Of a stretch of 64,000 bases of DNA, positions 49,459 through 62,100 are shown in pieces. The notes under the pieces are model-generated. The model did no database searches and was not told where the DNA came from. It saw only the letters and a program-made list of their open reading frames with translations. The DNA lies in the NCBI RefSeq assembly GCF_900496995.4, contig NC_044011.1, positions 20,802,041-20,866,040 of the forward strand. Direction: 5' to 3'. How positions within the stretch are numbered: position 1 is the first letter of the stretch; the number at the start of each line of letters is the position of its first letter. The stretch is from Aquila chrysaetos chrysaetos. Its lineage: Eukaryota > Chordata > Aves > Accipitriformes > Accipitridae. The translations under genes and the position numbers were made by a program.

Positions 49459-52423
49459 GAACAGGAAAGTTTTAGATCTTTGGCAAAATGGAGGGTCTAC
49501 TCCCTTTGGCTTGCTTTCAGTTTTCAGTTCTGGTTGAAGGGCTCATGGAAGTATGTTTGCAGTCTCACAAATAATGACAAAAAGGTGAAGGATGGCAGAG
49601 CAGGGGAGAAGAGAAAGTGGGGGAACTGAATGAAGGTGCTCGCTGCTGTCATTGCATACTTTTCAATCATCTCTTGCTCCCATCTGCTCCAGCAAACAGC
49701 ATGCAGTACAAGGCTCTGTCACCACCATGCTCTGCCCTTCCTGGCTGTTCTTCCTTTGGTATTGAATCCTGCTTTCCTCTGCAGAGCAGGGGGGCTCAGG
49801 AGCCACAGCCTGCTTGTGGAGGTGATATTTGTCCCTTGCTTGAACCTGTGTACCTGTGCCTCTCCGCTAGCTCAGCTCTCTTGTTTTAGCTTGCTTCTTG
49901 CGGAAGCATGGCACTTCACCCCAGATGAACTAAATGCATGGATAGGAAATAGGGCCCTGGTGCTCCATGGTATTTAGATGAAATTTATGGAAGTACATAA
50001 CTGCCTTTGGAAAAGTGGGATGTTGGGGTAAAAGGATTGAAGTAGATCCTGTTGCCATGTTTCTTAACAAAAAATGCCTTCCATAAACGCAGTCCCTGAT
50101 TCAATGTGACCGTGGAGACTATGCAAACCTCAACTTGTGAATTTGCCACAAATAAAGAGAATTTGAGGGATCTGGTCCCACAGGTGAGCTCATTATTGCA
50201 TTAATCCAGGATCATACAGTGTAGCTCCACTGATATACATAGAATTAGGGCATTTCTTCTTCCCTCTGCTTTTAGTTTTTAGCTTGGAGACTTCTGAGCA
50301 CCAAGTGAGAAGATTGATGCATACTTATGCCATGTGCTTTTTTTTTTTTCTTTTTAAATGGCCAGCACTCCATGTTTGGCCAAAGCTGTTTGTGTAGTAT
50401 GACATCATACAGTTAGTGTCACATATAAAGTATATGTTCTGAGGGGGATTAGTGGAAACAACAGAAAGTGGAGCTCTGACTTCTTCCTTGCAGCTGTACA
50501 ACTTCCTGGAGTCCCAGGCGCGTTGCTGGTGAGGGCTGCTAAGAGACCCTTCAGTCATATCCCTATAGAAGCTCTACTCAAAATAGTGAGGTTCAGTGAC
50601 GAGGGATCTCTAGCTGCTGGATGCTATTATCTAATCTACATTGCATAAAATCCAATATTTATTTGTGCTTCTGTGCTATGGTAACTTGGTCCTTTTACAC
50701 TAAAAAAGAAGAGAAACTTTTTTTTTTTTTTAATTGATGGTATTGCATTATTTCTTCAAACAATTGTGGAATGATTAGATATTGAAAAAAACCCAACCCT
50801 AACTGTATTTCATGTCATATGCCATGATTAGCACTGTACATAGATCTTCCCAGAAATGACTAGAACTGGAGTAATGAGTAAATTGCTTAAGCATAATCTT
50901 AGCACACCCTCACAAAAGCAAGGGCAAGGAAAGAAAGCACTTAACTTTTTTTTTTGTGTGTGAATTAAAAACAATTTATCACTGAGTAATGGCATTTCTA
51001 GAATGTATTGCTAAAGGTGAAAACAGCCAAACCACATGCTTAATTTATGAATAAGCTTCTACACAGATGAACTAGGTAGAAAGAAATTACTTCGGCTTGC
51101 TATGGTCAGCCTTCTACATGTTAAAACTGGATCTGTGCAGAAGTGAAGGTTCTAGTTTTGTGGTGCTGGGATGCATGGGAATATGTGCTGGTTCTGGATT
51201 TTTCAAGCAGGAGGTGTATAGAGGACAGCAGCAGAGAGGGTGACATCAGGAACTGTACAGGACTTCCCCTTTCCTGAGAACTTGTGAAACTGTATGTAGG
51301 GATTGAAGGAGTCAAGGACCGAGTCCTGAGTATTAAAGATATCCAGGTACATAACTCGCATTGATTTCAACAGCTTAGGGACTTTGAGTGTGGGCCTAAG
51401 CTGTGAAGAGAAGTACAAAGTGCAGGCAGCACATGGAGCTGGCTCACTCTACTTGCTAACTCATTTGGCACTTGGTTTCATACTGGTGCTGTGCCGAGCT
51501 CTGCAGTGGAGATACCAACACTGAGATGCTACTCTATCAAGTGCAGATGGAGATTATGTATGGTAACACAAGGTATTTGGAGGTGGGGGTTGTATCTTTG
51601 GCAGGTGAGGATTTGTCAGTGAATTTTACAGTACGGTTTAGGTTTTAAACAAAACTTGCAGCTCAAATGGAAAGGCAAAGCACCTTACAAGTCACGGGTG
51701 TAAACTCTGCTTGGCCTTGACATGAGCCAGCTGTAGTCCAGAGGACATGAATTTTTTTATCTGTGATGAGGCAAAAGCTGTGTGGCCTGTGCTGGGAGTT
51801 TTACAAGGGAAGTTTTGCCCGGGTCTATGTAAATATTTCCCTACTCATTCTTTCTAGATGCTAAATTAAGTCAGTTATTCTCACATGAGTATTTATCCCC
51901 CTGCTGTGGGGAAGTTACCAGAACAACTGCATTAACCATTACTGATGTGACACAAATATTCAAAGAGCATGATAAATATACTACTAATGTCAATATTGCT
52001 CTGTAAATATGCAGAATGCTCCGAGTATGACAGTGACTGGAGCTACAGGAATCTATACATAAACACATCTATTATCTCATGTATCTGCATATATTCACAC
52101 TACAGAATAAAGTGTAAACATATGTAATGGCCTGAGACCATATTAACTGGGGTCAAATCCTGCTCCTGTTATACTGTAGCACTTTCCTGATGAGTAGGCT
52201 GCTTTTTTCAGCTTTAAATATTTGCACAGTGATGAGCTGTTTCATGTGTGTAAAGGTAGTTGATGCTGGCCAACAGCAACTTTCTATGTTACTGGCTGCC
52301 TGCAAGATTTTAAAATGTGATGTTGTTCTCTGATTGCTGTGGTGGCCCTAGGGAGGGCAGTGGGAACTAGGCAAAGGCAGCAGAGGTGCAGCTCTAGTAC
52401 CTGAGAAGGATGTCAAACCACCA

Positions 52424-52426
<3 letters not shown>

Positions 52427-52460
<34 letters not shown>

Positions 52461-52513
52461 GTTCAGTTAAATAAAAATTACTGGCCAGTCATTTTTAAAA
52501 GTAACTGGCCAGT
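52427..52513 (+). repeat. poly(T)29 followed by repeated palindrome ACTGGCCAGT
   Basis: T29 (52427-52455) is followed by two copies of the perfect 10-base palindrome ACTGGCCAGT (52480-52489 and 52504-52513), 24 bases apart, each beside an ATAAAAATT string in opposite arrangement. The whole reads as a small imperfect inverted repeat. Confidence 0.8.
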
Positions 52514-55477
52514 TCAATAAAAATTAAACCCAACTCCTATAGAAATTTATGTGACAAAAAAAAGTAAGTGCAAGAAAAGAGAAGAACGTGGTCATTAGCC
52601 TGAGCTTGCTCTTCCTTTTTGCTCTGGTTATAATACACACTCTTTTTTTCAAGGCTCAAATGTTCTGATTCAACAGTAAAGCTGGTAATATGTTGCTGTT
52701 AGCTCATGCATTACGTTATGGGGCTATACATAAGGATTTGAATGGATTATATGAGAAAGACGTGTGGATACAAGGGCTACTTTGTGCTACTGACTGTGGT
52801 GCTTCCCTGCTTACAAGTGGAGAGCAGAGAAGCTGCTGTAGTGTGGTACAGCTGGACATGATTGGAATGTTCAGAGTTGGGGAGTCCCCTTCTGAAGCTT
52901 AGGGCAGGCTGGTGCCAGTACCCTTGTCCCGGGACTGCTCTGGCAGACTCCTCCTTTGGGCTAAAAGCTTGCTTTGTGAGGTCTGAAGGTAGCACGCTGG
53001 CAGCCTTAAGCCAAAGTATGCATGAAACAGACTGCACAGGTCTATGAACTTGTGACTTCATATGTTTAGTATTGTACTTCTTTGGGTCTTGCTGATGTCT
53101 ATGGCTAAACTAGCAAAAAAATAGCTGAGAATCTGATGAACGAACTCCATTTTTTATTTATTTGTATTTTGGAGGTGCATCAGAAAGCTTCTGCATATCA
53201 GATTAATGGTTCCTGAAGTGGCCATGGGCTGCTCTCCTCACCTGCTTACCATTTTATATACAAGGAAAAGGAAGAGCAGCACATGCTAAACTTTGCTTAT
53301 GTAAAGCCTGCTGCTTCTAAGATTCCTTCACCCCCACCCCCATTCTTTTAAATTACATTTCTTGAATTACTCAGTTACTCACGACCTCTTATGTAGCGGT
53401 GTTAATGAGCAGAGGCACTGAGGGTGACAATGGGCACTTAGTGCAAAATTTGGAGGGCAAAGTTAAAACAGGGCAACAGCAATACAGCAAATTTACTCCT
53501 ACTCATTTCCAGTATGGTATTTGTAGTGTAAAAAGTTGAAATGAAATTATACTTCAGGTCAAGATGGTGGCTACTCAAATAACACTAGGCTGTGCTGTGT
53601 TCACACGCTTCAGGGGGAGTGGGGGTGGTGGTATTGTCACTCCTAGAGCTTTTCTTTCTGTTTTACAGAAGGATTATGTATTGTAACCACAACACATAAC
53701 CACAGCGTTTCCTAGATACTAGGCCCTCTTCTGGAGTCCTGAGTGATTCCATTGGTACTGCTATCAATTTTACTTCTCCAGCATAATTTAGGGATTTGCT
53801 TTAGTTTTAGATTAGTACAGCAAGGATCTGCAGCCATTCAATGCACATATAATGAAAAACAGCAGAGCTGGGTGTTTTGCATACAGTTTATTATTCTGAT
53901 TTCTGTTGTTGCCTAATTAATGTACTGCTTTAAAAGCAGTTCTGTATAGATGCCCAATAAAAACTTTAATGAAAAATATAGCCACCCTTTTTTATTCTAC
54001 CTAAAGTTGTGTAAGACAGACATGGCAACGGAAACCAAACATGCTACTACTTTCCCATATACCAAGGGCTAATCCTACCTGTCCCCAAGGAAGTATTAAA
54101 ACTGTTTGGGGAAAATTGACAAAAATGTTACATTACTCATTTATAAAGTCAAGGTAGGTGGTAAGTAAGAGTTGTTTTTATGGAATTTTTATGTCCTTGA
54201 AACAACTTAGCAAAGGGAAGTTTTGAAAGAAAGGAAGTAGTGTGACTGACGCTACAGAAAGTTATGGGACAAATATTCCCTGCACAAGTCCAGGAAGTGA
54301 CAAATGGGAAGTGGGCAATGGAGGGAAAAGGCAGGAGGATAGTGTCAGACTCTTTGTAAACACATCAGCTTCATGATGGCTGTTCAGTGGAGCCTTTTGG
54401 CTCCCTCTGTTTTTCTAGGTTTAAGATGCTAAAAGCAGGTAGTTGTGCAAAAATCCAGGCCTGATCTAAAGAGATGCCATTTTGAGGACGCTTTGGAGCA
54501 GGGACTGAAGCTGTATATTTAGTTGGTGTGCACATTTTAAAAGCCTTGGGAGAACATCATTAAGGGGCCACCCAAGATTAAAATCAACTTATTTTCAACA
54601 AATTACTTCAACTTCTAATCAACAAATGATGTAGCATGGGAGTACAAGATGGAATGTCCCAGGGGCTGTGACATAACTTGTGCAGCAAGGTAACCCTTTG
54701 CTGTGTCTAGTGTGAAGAACATCACATATGTATTTAACACCACATCAATCCTTCCCCTTTTCCTCTCCTTTAATAATATCAGCAAATTGTAATAGTCCCT
54801 AGAGGAGTGCTGCACAGAGGGGGATGTACCTCCATGAGGATCTATCCCCTTCTATTTACAGCAGCAGACAAGAAATGGGAGAGAAACAGGAAAGATACCT
54901 CCCGTTCAGACTATTTTCCTTCCTGGTTCAGCTCAATGTGGAGTGATAGGCTAAGAGTAACAAAGGTGATAAGGGTGTTCCTGGCTACAGCAGCTCTATA
55001 TAAGCAAACATAGATTTCCAGTAGAAGCATATGCTAACTTAGCTGCAGTGTTGCTTAAACTGGAACATTTTATCTCTACTCTGTTTAGTTGAATGCTGGA
55101 TATTGGCACATGCTGGTATTTGCTCTGTGGTGTGTCTTCCCCCCCAGCTTCACAGGAAACAGAAAACCAAACTTCCCTGTTGCCCTTAGGAGGAATTAGA
55201 CATGTGGAAACATGATCAGCTGTAGGCATAGCTGAAGAGGCAGCCAGGGTAGCATTGTCGAGGGCAGCTTGATAGTGCCATTTCTCTTTAAGCAATACTC
55301 CACAAGAGCAATGAAAGGATGAATAGTCTGTGCTTGGTTCACCAGTTTTAGACCTGGAATACTTTAATAGTCACTTATTAGCAACGCTGAATGTGACCAG
55401 ACTTCAAAGGCTCTTCTCAAAGCAAAATAAATTTCCACATTCTCTAGTGAGTGAGGCATATAGTTACTACAATAATC

Positions 55478-55483
55478 TTTATT
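55478..55483 (-). terminator. candidate proximal ARFGEF3 polyadenylation signal
   Basis: AATAAA on the minus strand, about 530 bases after the stop codon. The context AAATAAAGATT is canonical. Use cannot be decided from sequence alone. Confidence 0.35.
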
Positions 55484-55577
55484 TGGCTTTCCTCTCTCAT
55501 GCTAATTTCAGAAGGGAAAAAAGTTACCCTAAACAAATGTCACCTTTTCACTTGTCCTATAGCCCCACCTTTTTCCT

Positions 55578-55580
<3 letters not shown>

Positions 55581-55608
<28 letters not shown>
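55581..55608 (+). repeat. poly(T) run of 28
   Basis: A 28-base T run on the plus strand, about 400 bases beyond the ARFGEF3 stop, hence a poly(A) stretch inside its 3' UTR sense strand. Confidence 0.9.
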
Positions 55609-56006
55609 AGTTACATAGGCTTACTTGCCTGGTCTGACATCCAGATAACAGTTGCATTCACAGCTAATTGCAAGTGTGGAAGTTCTGCGGCACTGTTGCT
55701 TCCACTGTTGCAAATTTGAATTAAAATGAAGGCTACTGAAATGTATCACCCCTTTAGGTACCAGCCTGATTTACTAGCAGTTTTTGGGTTCTGGGGCCAT
55801 TCCAGACCCCCCTGGACACACTCATGCTTTGCCTCCTTTGCTAGTGTGAGTGAGGGACACACAGTCTGAAGTGAATAGAGATATACATTGACAAGCTCAT
55901 TGTTTCTTAAATTATCACCAACAAATAGGCAATTAATGAAACCCAAATACTTCTTTGCTGTATACCTTGGATCTCTTCTCCCCTTTGCAACAGAGCACAG
56001 CTAGGT

Positions 56007-56198
56007 TTAAATGATGATATCGTAAACTCGGCCCACTCTTCCCAGCCATTCCCGTACTGCCTGGCGGACACGGATATCTGTCACATGGCAAGTCAGTTGG
56101 CTGATACAGGGGAACACTGCTGGCTGCAGGGCTGTGAAAGTTTGGTCTGGCAGGGCCTGAATCTGGTTGAGAACTGTCAGCACCATATTCGTCCATGC
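56007..56198 (-). CDS. ARFGEF3: ARFGEF3 terminal coding exon
   Basis: 63 codons plus TAA. The acceptor is CGTTTGTTTGTAG with a good pyrimidine tract, and the exon starts in phase 0 with A-W-T-N-M-V. The protein ends G-R-V-Y-D-I-I-I; I remember human ending in V. A competing frame is open across the same DNA (109 codons, M-D-E-Y-G), but only this frame continues the upstream exon and shows the conserved VRQAVREWLG pattern. Confidence 0.95.
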   Translation of the reverse strand, partial: AWTNMVLTVLNQIQALPDQTFTALQPAVFPCISQLTCHVTDIRVRQAVREWLGRVGRVYDIII

Positions 56199-59100
56199 CT
56201 ACAAACAAACGGGACACAAAAAAAAGACTCTTTAGAAGACCTTTCTCAATAGATGAGCCCATCGGTTGAGGCAGAAAATAACATATCTGGTGGTTGCAGC
56301 CTCATGAAGAGGACTGAGTAATGCCAGCATATTCATTTAATGTTCACTATGCCTTCCTAAGTCAAATTCAGTACTGTAAGTCTTGTTTGACTTTGTATTG
56401 CAGGTATCATGCTCACCCTTCATCACCTTTTATTTTGTCCCACAGTGAACAAAGACTTTCAAGTTTGGTGCTTTCACTGATTTGTTCACTTGGATATGCA
56501 AGCAGCAAGTTCCTGCTTAGCAACAGAGACCACTCCTCCTGCTGTGGAATTAACAAAAAAAACTTAAGTACAAAAGCATTGTGTCAAGCAGCATGACAGT
56601 TTCAAAAGCTTTAAGTGGGCTAGAGCCCTTAGCAGTAAGCAATGAGTTCATCGTAGATTGTTAGTTCTTAGGACTAAGTGCAGCTTTGGCCCCAGTCACA
56701 GAAACACTCTTGAAAGCTGTACTATTATATGCCTAACAACACTTCCCTGAAGACTGTTTTTCTTTTGATAGGACAGAATCAGGTTTTTATCCATGCCAGC
56801 TGCTGAAATATTCAGTCCTCATCATGATAACTTCTTTATGTAATGAAGACATTTAATGAAGAGATTATAATCATTACAATCATCAAAGCAATGGAAAAAA
56901 TATTTACAGGTATCTTTTTAATTATTGCTATCATTATTAGCATTCTACAAGTATGTCCTACCTGTATCTGGGCCTCTGCATCCCTGACAGATATATTCAG
57001 GGAGCTGACTGTGGATCCTGAGCGTGGTCTCTTCTCTTGTCTCAGGATCTCTGGACCAGCACTGAATGAATGCCTCATCTGACCTTGATCTATAAGATGT
57101 TGTGGCCGCTGGAGTATGGGCGAGTCTGGCCCTCTAGAACCCAGGAGCTCTGCTTTCTTTTCCACTTTGACCTCTTTGGTGAAGGATGTCATGGCCTGTT
57201 GCTGCTTTCTTTTCTTGTATTCTGTCATGAGCTTGGAGATAGTTTTGTCAGTGGCTATAGTGTAGATCTTGTTGCCAGCACTCTCCCACCATTCTTTTTT
57301 CCTGGTTTGCTCTTTTTTCTCTGGTTTAGGACTTAGGGGTGGGGGTAGCAGCAACATTTCTCCACTTCCTCCTCGGGGTGTCAGGCTGTCTCCCAGTTGG
57401 TCCCTGATTTGACTCCGGTCATCTTCGGATGGTGTGTCCTTCCCAGATTGCCCTCCGGTTGATGGGGTGGAGGTTTCTGAGTGAAAGGATGGTAAAATGA
57501 AGAAAGGGTCACCTTTGAACACTGGAGGCTCCTCTACATTATTCTCCAGGTCCAGATGCATCTGGATATAGTTGTTGCACAGTTCCATACAGAGCTTATG
57601 AAGCCGCTTGATTAGCCATCCCCAGTCTGCATTGCTGACAGGCTGTACGCTCAGAGATGGTATTCGAGCCCTCCACTGTCTCTTCTCCTTCCCTCGTGGG
57701 GGACTGACCTGGGCAGTTTCTTCAAAAATGTCTTCATCTTCTGAAGAACACTGCTGTGATGAGTCTGTGCTTCTCTCATCATCTTCAAAGAGTATCTTTT
57801 TCACTTGCTCTGCAGTGATGTTCTCCTGGTTTGTCAGGATTGCACAAACCAAAGCATGGAAGTAGATGTTGAAACTCATGGCTGACTGGCGATACAAGTT
57901 GGCAGCTCCACTAATGCCAGACACTTTTTTCAGCAAACACTTCAACCCAGGTCTGGTGTCAAACTCTCTGGCTGTTCTATAGGAGTCCAGCAGTAAGTCA
58001 AAGATGACAGCCAGGTTTTGCATGGAGATGTACCTGAGAAAACCAGCCAACTTGTTTTCTGGTACTTGTATTGTCATTTTCTCCTCCAAGTTAGAAGGGC
58101 CTTTCACAAATTCTTCCAATAAGATGTCATATAAATTCTGGAGCAGTACTTGGTGGGACAGCAAGCTCACCACTATCGTCCTGAAAGGAATACTTGGTAA
58201 ACCAAGCATGTGAAGGGAAAAAAAAAAAAAAAAAAAATTAAAAAATGGTGCATTGTGCTTTTACTAGAAGTACAGGAATACTTTGTATTTTAGAATCTAA
58301 CATGAAAGATGCAAATGAAAGGCCAAATTTTCCCAGCCTTGTCACAAAAAAGTGGAGGAAGACAAAGTTGTCTGGAATGGTCTTTCAGCTACTCCTTCAA
58401 ATACTTTTCTAGAAGGGAAGACACTTACATTGATTAAGAAAAATAACTGTCCACTTGTGCAGAGGTGGTATTAAAACAGAGCTCTATTATTATTTTTGTC
58501 ATTTTCTCCAGAGTTGTTCTAACACTGAGGGATTAAATATTCTGTGTTTCATTTTCATGACAGCTGCAAGTACTCTCAATATTACAGCCTGCTGTAACTG
58601 AGGAATTTGTTAACACACAAGTTATGTATCACTTCTGCCATTGGTCCCTGACTATATTTTCTATTTTTGTTGCTGAACTTTGCCTAAGTTGAAATATCCT
58701 TAAAACACCTCCACCAGCATTTCAGCAATCCTTAATTTTGCCATGACAAATTGAGGCCAAAACTAGTTTACTACTTGGTTTCCATTTCCACTAATGCCAG
58801 AGTACTTAAAAATAAAACACAAAGAGCCAACCAACCAACCAATAAAAAAACATCTACAGAAACATCAGCAGTGCAATGGAGCATGCAAAGAAGCTTAAGT
58901 CTTGCTGAAGGCACATTTCACTGTTTGCTCTTAAGGCTTCAACTTGAACACTGAGAGCCTAGCATGGAAATATCTATTCCTAACCCTATGTCTCACATAT
59001 AATACTAGGTGATTCTTCGCTGTGCTCCTGTTAGAGAGATGCTGTGAGTTGTTCTAGATATCACTGATTTTTGATTTGCACAGGGAACCCAGGAATGGCA

Positions 59101-62100
59101 AATTACTCCAACCAAAGTTTTCAGGTCATTCACCAGTAAATAACACTGAGAGGCTTACAAGCAAGGGAGGCTAGGAAGAAAGGGTAGACAGGATTGTTGT
59201 TTGGTATCTCATGGATTTAAAGTTATAAACTGTGAAACTTATCTTAAGGCACTTAAAAAAAAGGTCTTTGCATAAGATTACAGTGGCAATGTTTTAAATA
59301 GAGCTGATGCTCTGGTACACATAGTAATACTTGTTTTGATTTAGGGAACTATGATGGGTTGCATTTTAATTAGCACTGCTATCACATGAGTAAGAGATTT
59401 TTCAGTTTGCTTGTAATACTGAAGTTTTAGGTCTAAGTCAAAGTAAATCTTCATGTAACATGAGATGTTTAGTTGTAGACTTTTAATTTTTTTTGTTGCA
59501 AAAATCATTCTACTTTCATTAAACAACTTTCAAAAGTTTTTTCAAAGTATCCAAACAAAAAGTCTAAATTTTTTTGAGAAATCATATCAAAACTTGTTTT
59601 TGAGAATGCAACATTTTCTAAAAAAAAAAAAAAAAAATCAGACAAAACTGTGCTTCTTGGGTTAATTTACCTATGTCAGTTTGCTTACCATGACACAGCT
59701 GTCAGTGGTGATACGTCAGTAAAATTTATTAGTCTTATTATCTGACAGTGCTAAAACCTTAATGATTAATACGTACACTGGAGCTCTTTATGGGGAAGTA
59801 GTTTTCTGCTGTAAAAATCATTAGAGGCTCTGACTCAGAAAAGCTCTTAAGAGCATGTATAAAGTTAAATGAGTGCTTGCATTGATTTCAAGAGACTAAT
59901 CCTGTTCCAAAAGCAGGATCAGAATGAAGGAGATCTGCTTTCCTTGTAATAGCCAAAAAGGCAATTTACAAGGACAGTTTAAAGTACTGCTCAGTTCCAA
60001 AAGAAACTAGTACAGAACTATAGGTGAAAACACACAGTGACAAAGCTGGTTAAGGATAGTATTTTCTTATTCTGCCCAAAGTTTCAAACTAAAATATATT
60101 ATTACTTTTTAGGAAGAAGAAAAGCTCCCTTACCCCAGCTTCCTGTGAAACGATGCAGCATTAAGGAAACAAAAGCAAAAGGGGAGAAGAGAAACCCCAC
60201 TAAGGTTAAAGTAAAACTTTTGAAAGGCCACAGTTACTAGCATGCAAGACTGGCATATAACTGCACTGCTGTAGCAAATAATATGAAAAACAGTGGCACA
60301 GTCAACTTTTGAGCCCTGTTTTGGTGAAAAATGAGCGTTGCTGGGGTAACATTTGCCTATCGGCATATGCACTTTTTGCAGTTGTTTAGACAAAGCACAG
60401 TGTGAGAGCATTCAGAGTTTGTATTTATTGCAAGACCCATGCTACCTTTACAAACACAGCCTGTTAGATTGCATGGCCTTACGTGCCATGAGAGGGCAGT
60501 ACTCCAGTCTTTTGCTTTGCATTCATTATAACAAGAAGAATGATCTGCAAACCTTTGGATAAAGCAGATATTTTCCCACCACAAAGGAAGGGTTTAGATT
60601 GTGATCTCAACATTTCTTCGTCTCTGAGCAGGGCCCTGTTCTGTGAAGGTGAGGCAACAGAACACCTGCTCTTGGGGGAAGCTTCTGTACAGCTGTATAA
60701 GAACAAAGACATCTTGCATGGTCTTTCTTCCGGTCCATCCAAAGAAGGACCATCACAATCTGGCTCCTTGTTGCAAGCAATAGTTTAGTTTTGAATGAGA
60801 ATGCCTGAAGTGGTACAGAAGCAGGTTTGGTATCTAGTAAAACACAATTTCATGCCATGTATTACATACCTTGCAATACAAACACAAACCGTGAATGCAG
60901 AATTCTAACTTTAGGCCCTATTGATGTTACAGCAGTTGTTTAAACAACCAAGTGCAAGCAAAAAGAAATATTCTTTGACAGGATCAGATTGTCATGCAAA
61001 TGTATGAGTTTCTGAGGCGGTAACATATAGAAGGACTTCCACAAAAAAAAAAAAAGTGCCAAGCACAACCAACGTTCCCTAGATCAATATGTTGACAGTT
61101 TTGCAGCTTTGGATGTGGTCTGTTCAATTTATACCGCTCCAGTTCATCTATTAACTTTTTCTACCTTCTTAATCCAGTAATACTGAATTTAAAAGACCAT
61201 TAGTGAAACAGACATTATTTCATTTGGTAAGTATCATTACAAATGTAATGGTACTTCCAAAACTTTCTTCAAACTGATATTTTTAACTCTACTTCTTAAA
61301 GAAAAGAATCTCAATATTGGAAAGATTTTCCTAGTATTTCCTATGAGAATTCTTTTCTTAATTTAATCTGTGTTTCCTCTGCTTGAAGGCTTTGTGCAAC
61401 CTTATGTGTCCTTCAGGTATTTGTAACCTACCGATTTTTACTATCAGAAGCATTTTCCTTATTTAGCTTTCTAAGGCCCACATTATAGACCCTGACGCAG
61501 GCTTCTCTGTAACTGTAACAACTCTTGCACATGCCTGCTCACCAGTGTATGATCATGGGAACATTTGGAGAGCAGATAGTAGTAACCCATTGTCTCCTAT
61601 GTCACAAAACCTAATTTTTATTTGATTGGTGTATTTCATCTTTTTGATGAGACCTATGGAGAGGCACGGTTTGCCAGGCTCGGTTCACTTCTCTGCCAGC
61701 CTGACAATATATTTTATCTTGCTTTTCATGACACAGTATTTTCCTGAGAAGATATTTTACCTTCTCTGGGTATGCCCATTTGGTTTCTTATCTGGTGGCA
61801 GGTCAATGATGAGCACGCATGACTGGGCATGTTCAAACCCTTCCTTGTTGCTAGGGGTCTTTGGGGAGCACTGAGTCTCCAGCATGAAGACCTAGAAAAC
61901 AACAAATTACATAAACTAATCAGTTTAGCACTTGCTCTGGGTCCTTGGGGAGCCCGAGAATAGGATTTCCTGCATTGTTAGAGATCTGTTATGATGACTT
62001 ATTTTACAGTGATGGAGAGAATGCAAGGTATCCCCCCAGGAAGACTTTCCCTGGAGCATGCTGCTTTGGTAAAACAGCCTCAGAGCCATGGGCTACCTCC

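Larger units (their letters stand above)
48969..56006 (-). other. ARFGEF3: probable ARFGEF3 3' UTR
   Basis: This stretch follows the ARFGEF3 stop (56007-56009) on the minus strand. I recall the human transcript as having a 3' UTR of several kilobases. Minus-strand AATAAA hexamers occur at 55478-55483 (about 530 bases from the stop), 53887-53892, and as a pair at 48988-48993 and 48969-48974 (about 7 kb). The left boundary is placed at the distal pair by inference and could be much closer to the stop. The stretch contains several long minus-strand A runs (49428-49450, 52427-52455, 55581-55608). No coding exon of another gene is seen in it. Confidence 0.4.

Noticed and set aside
55933-56262. 109-codon minus-strand frame (M-D-E-Y-G...) over the ARFGEF3 last exon
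   Set aside because: The overlapping frame starting A-W-T-N-M-V splices in phase from the preceding exon and ends in the conserved R-V-Y-D-I-I; this one does not.
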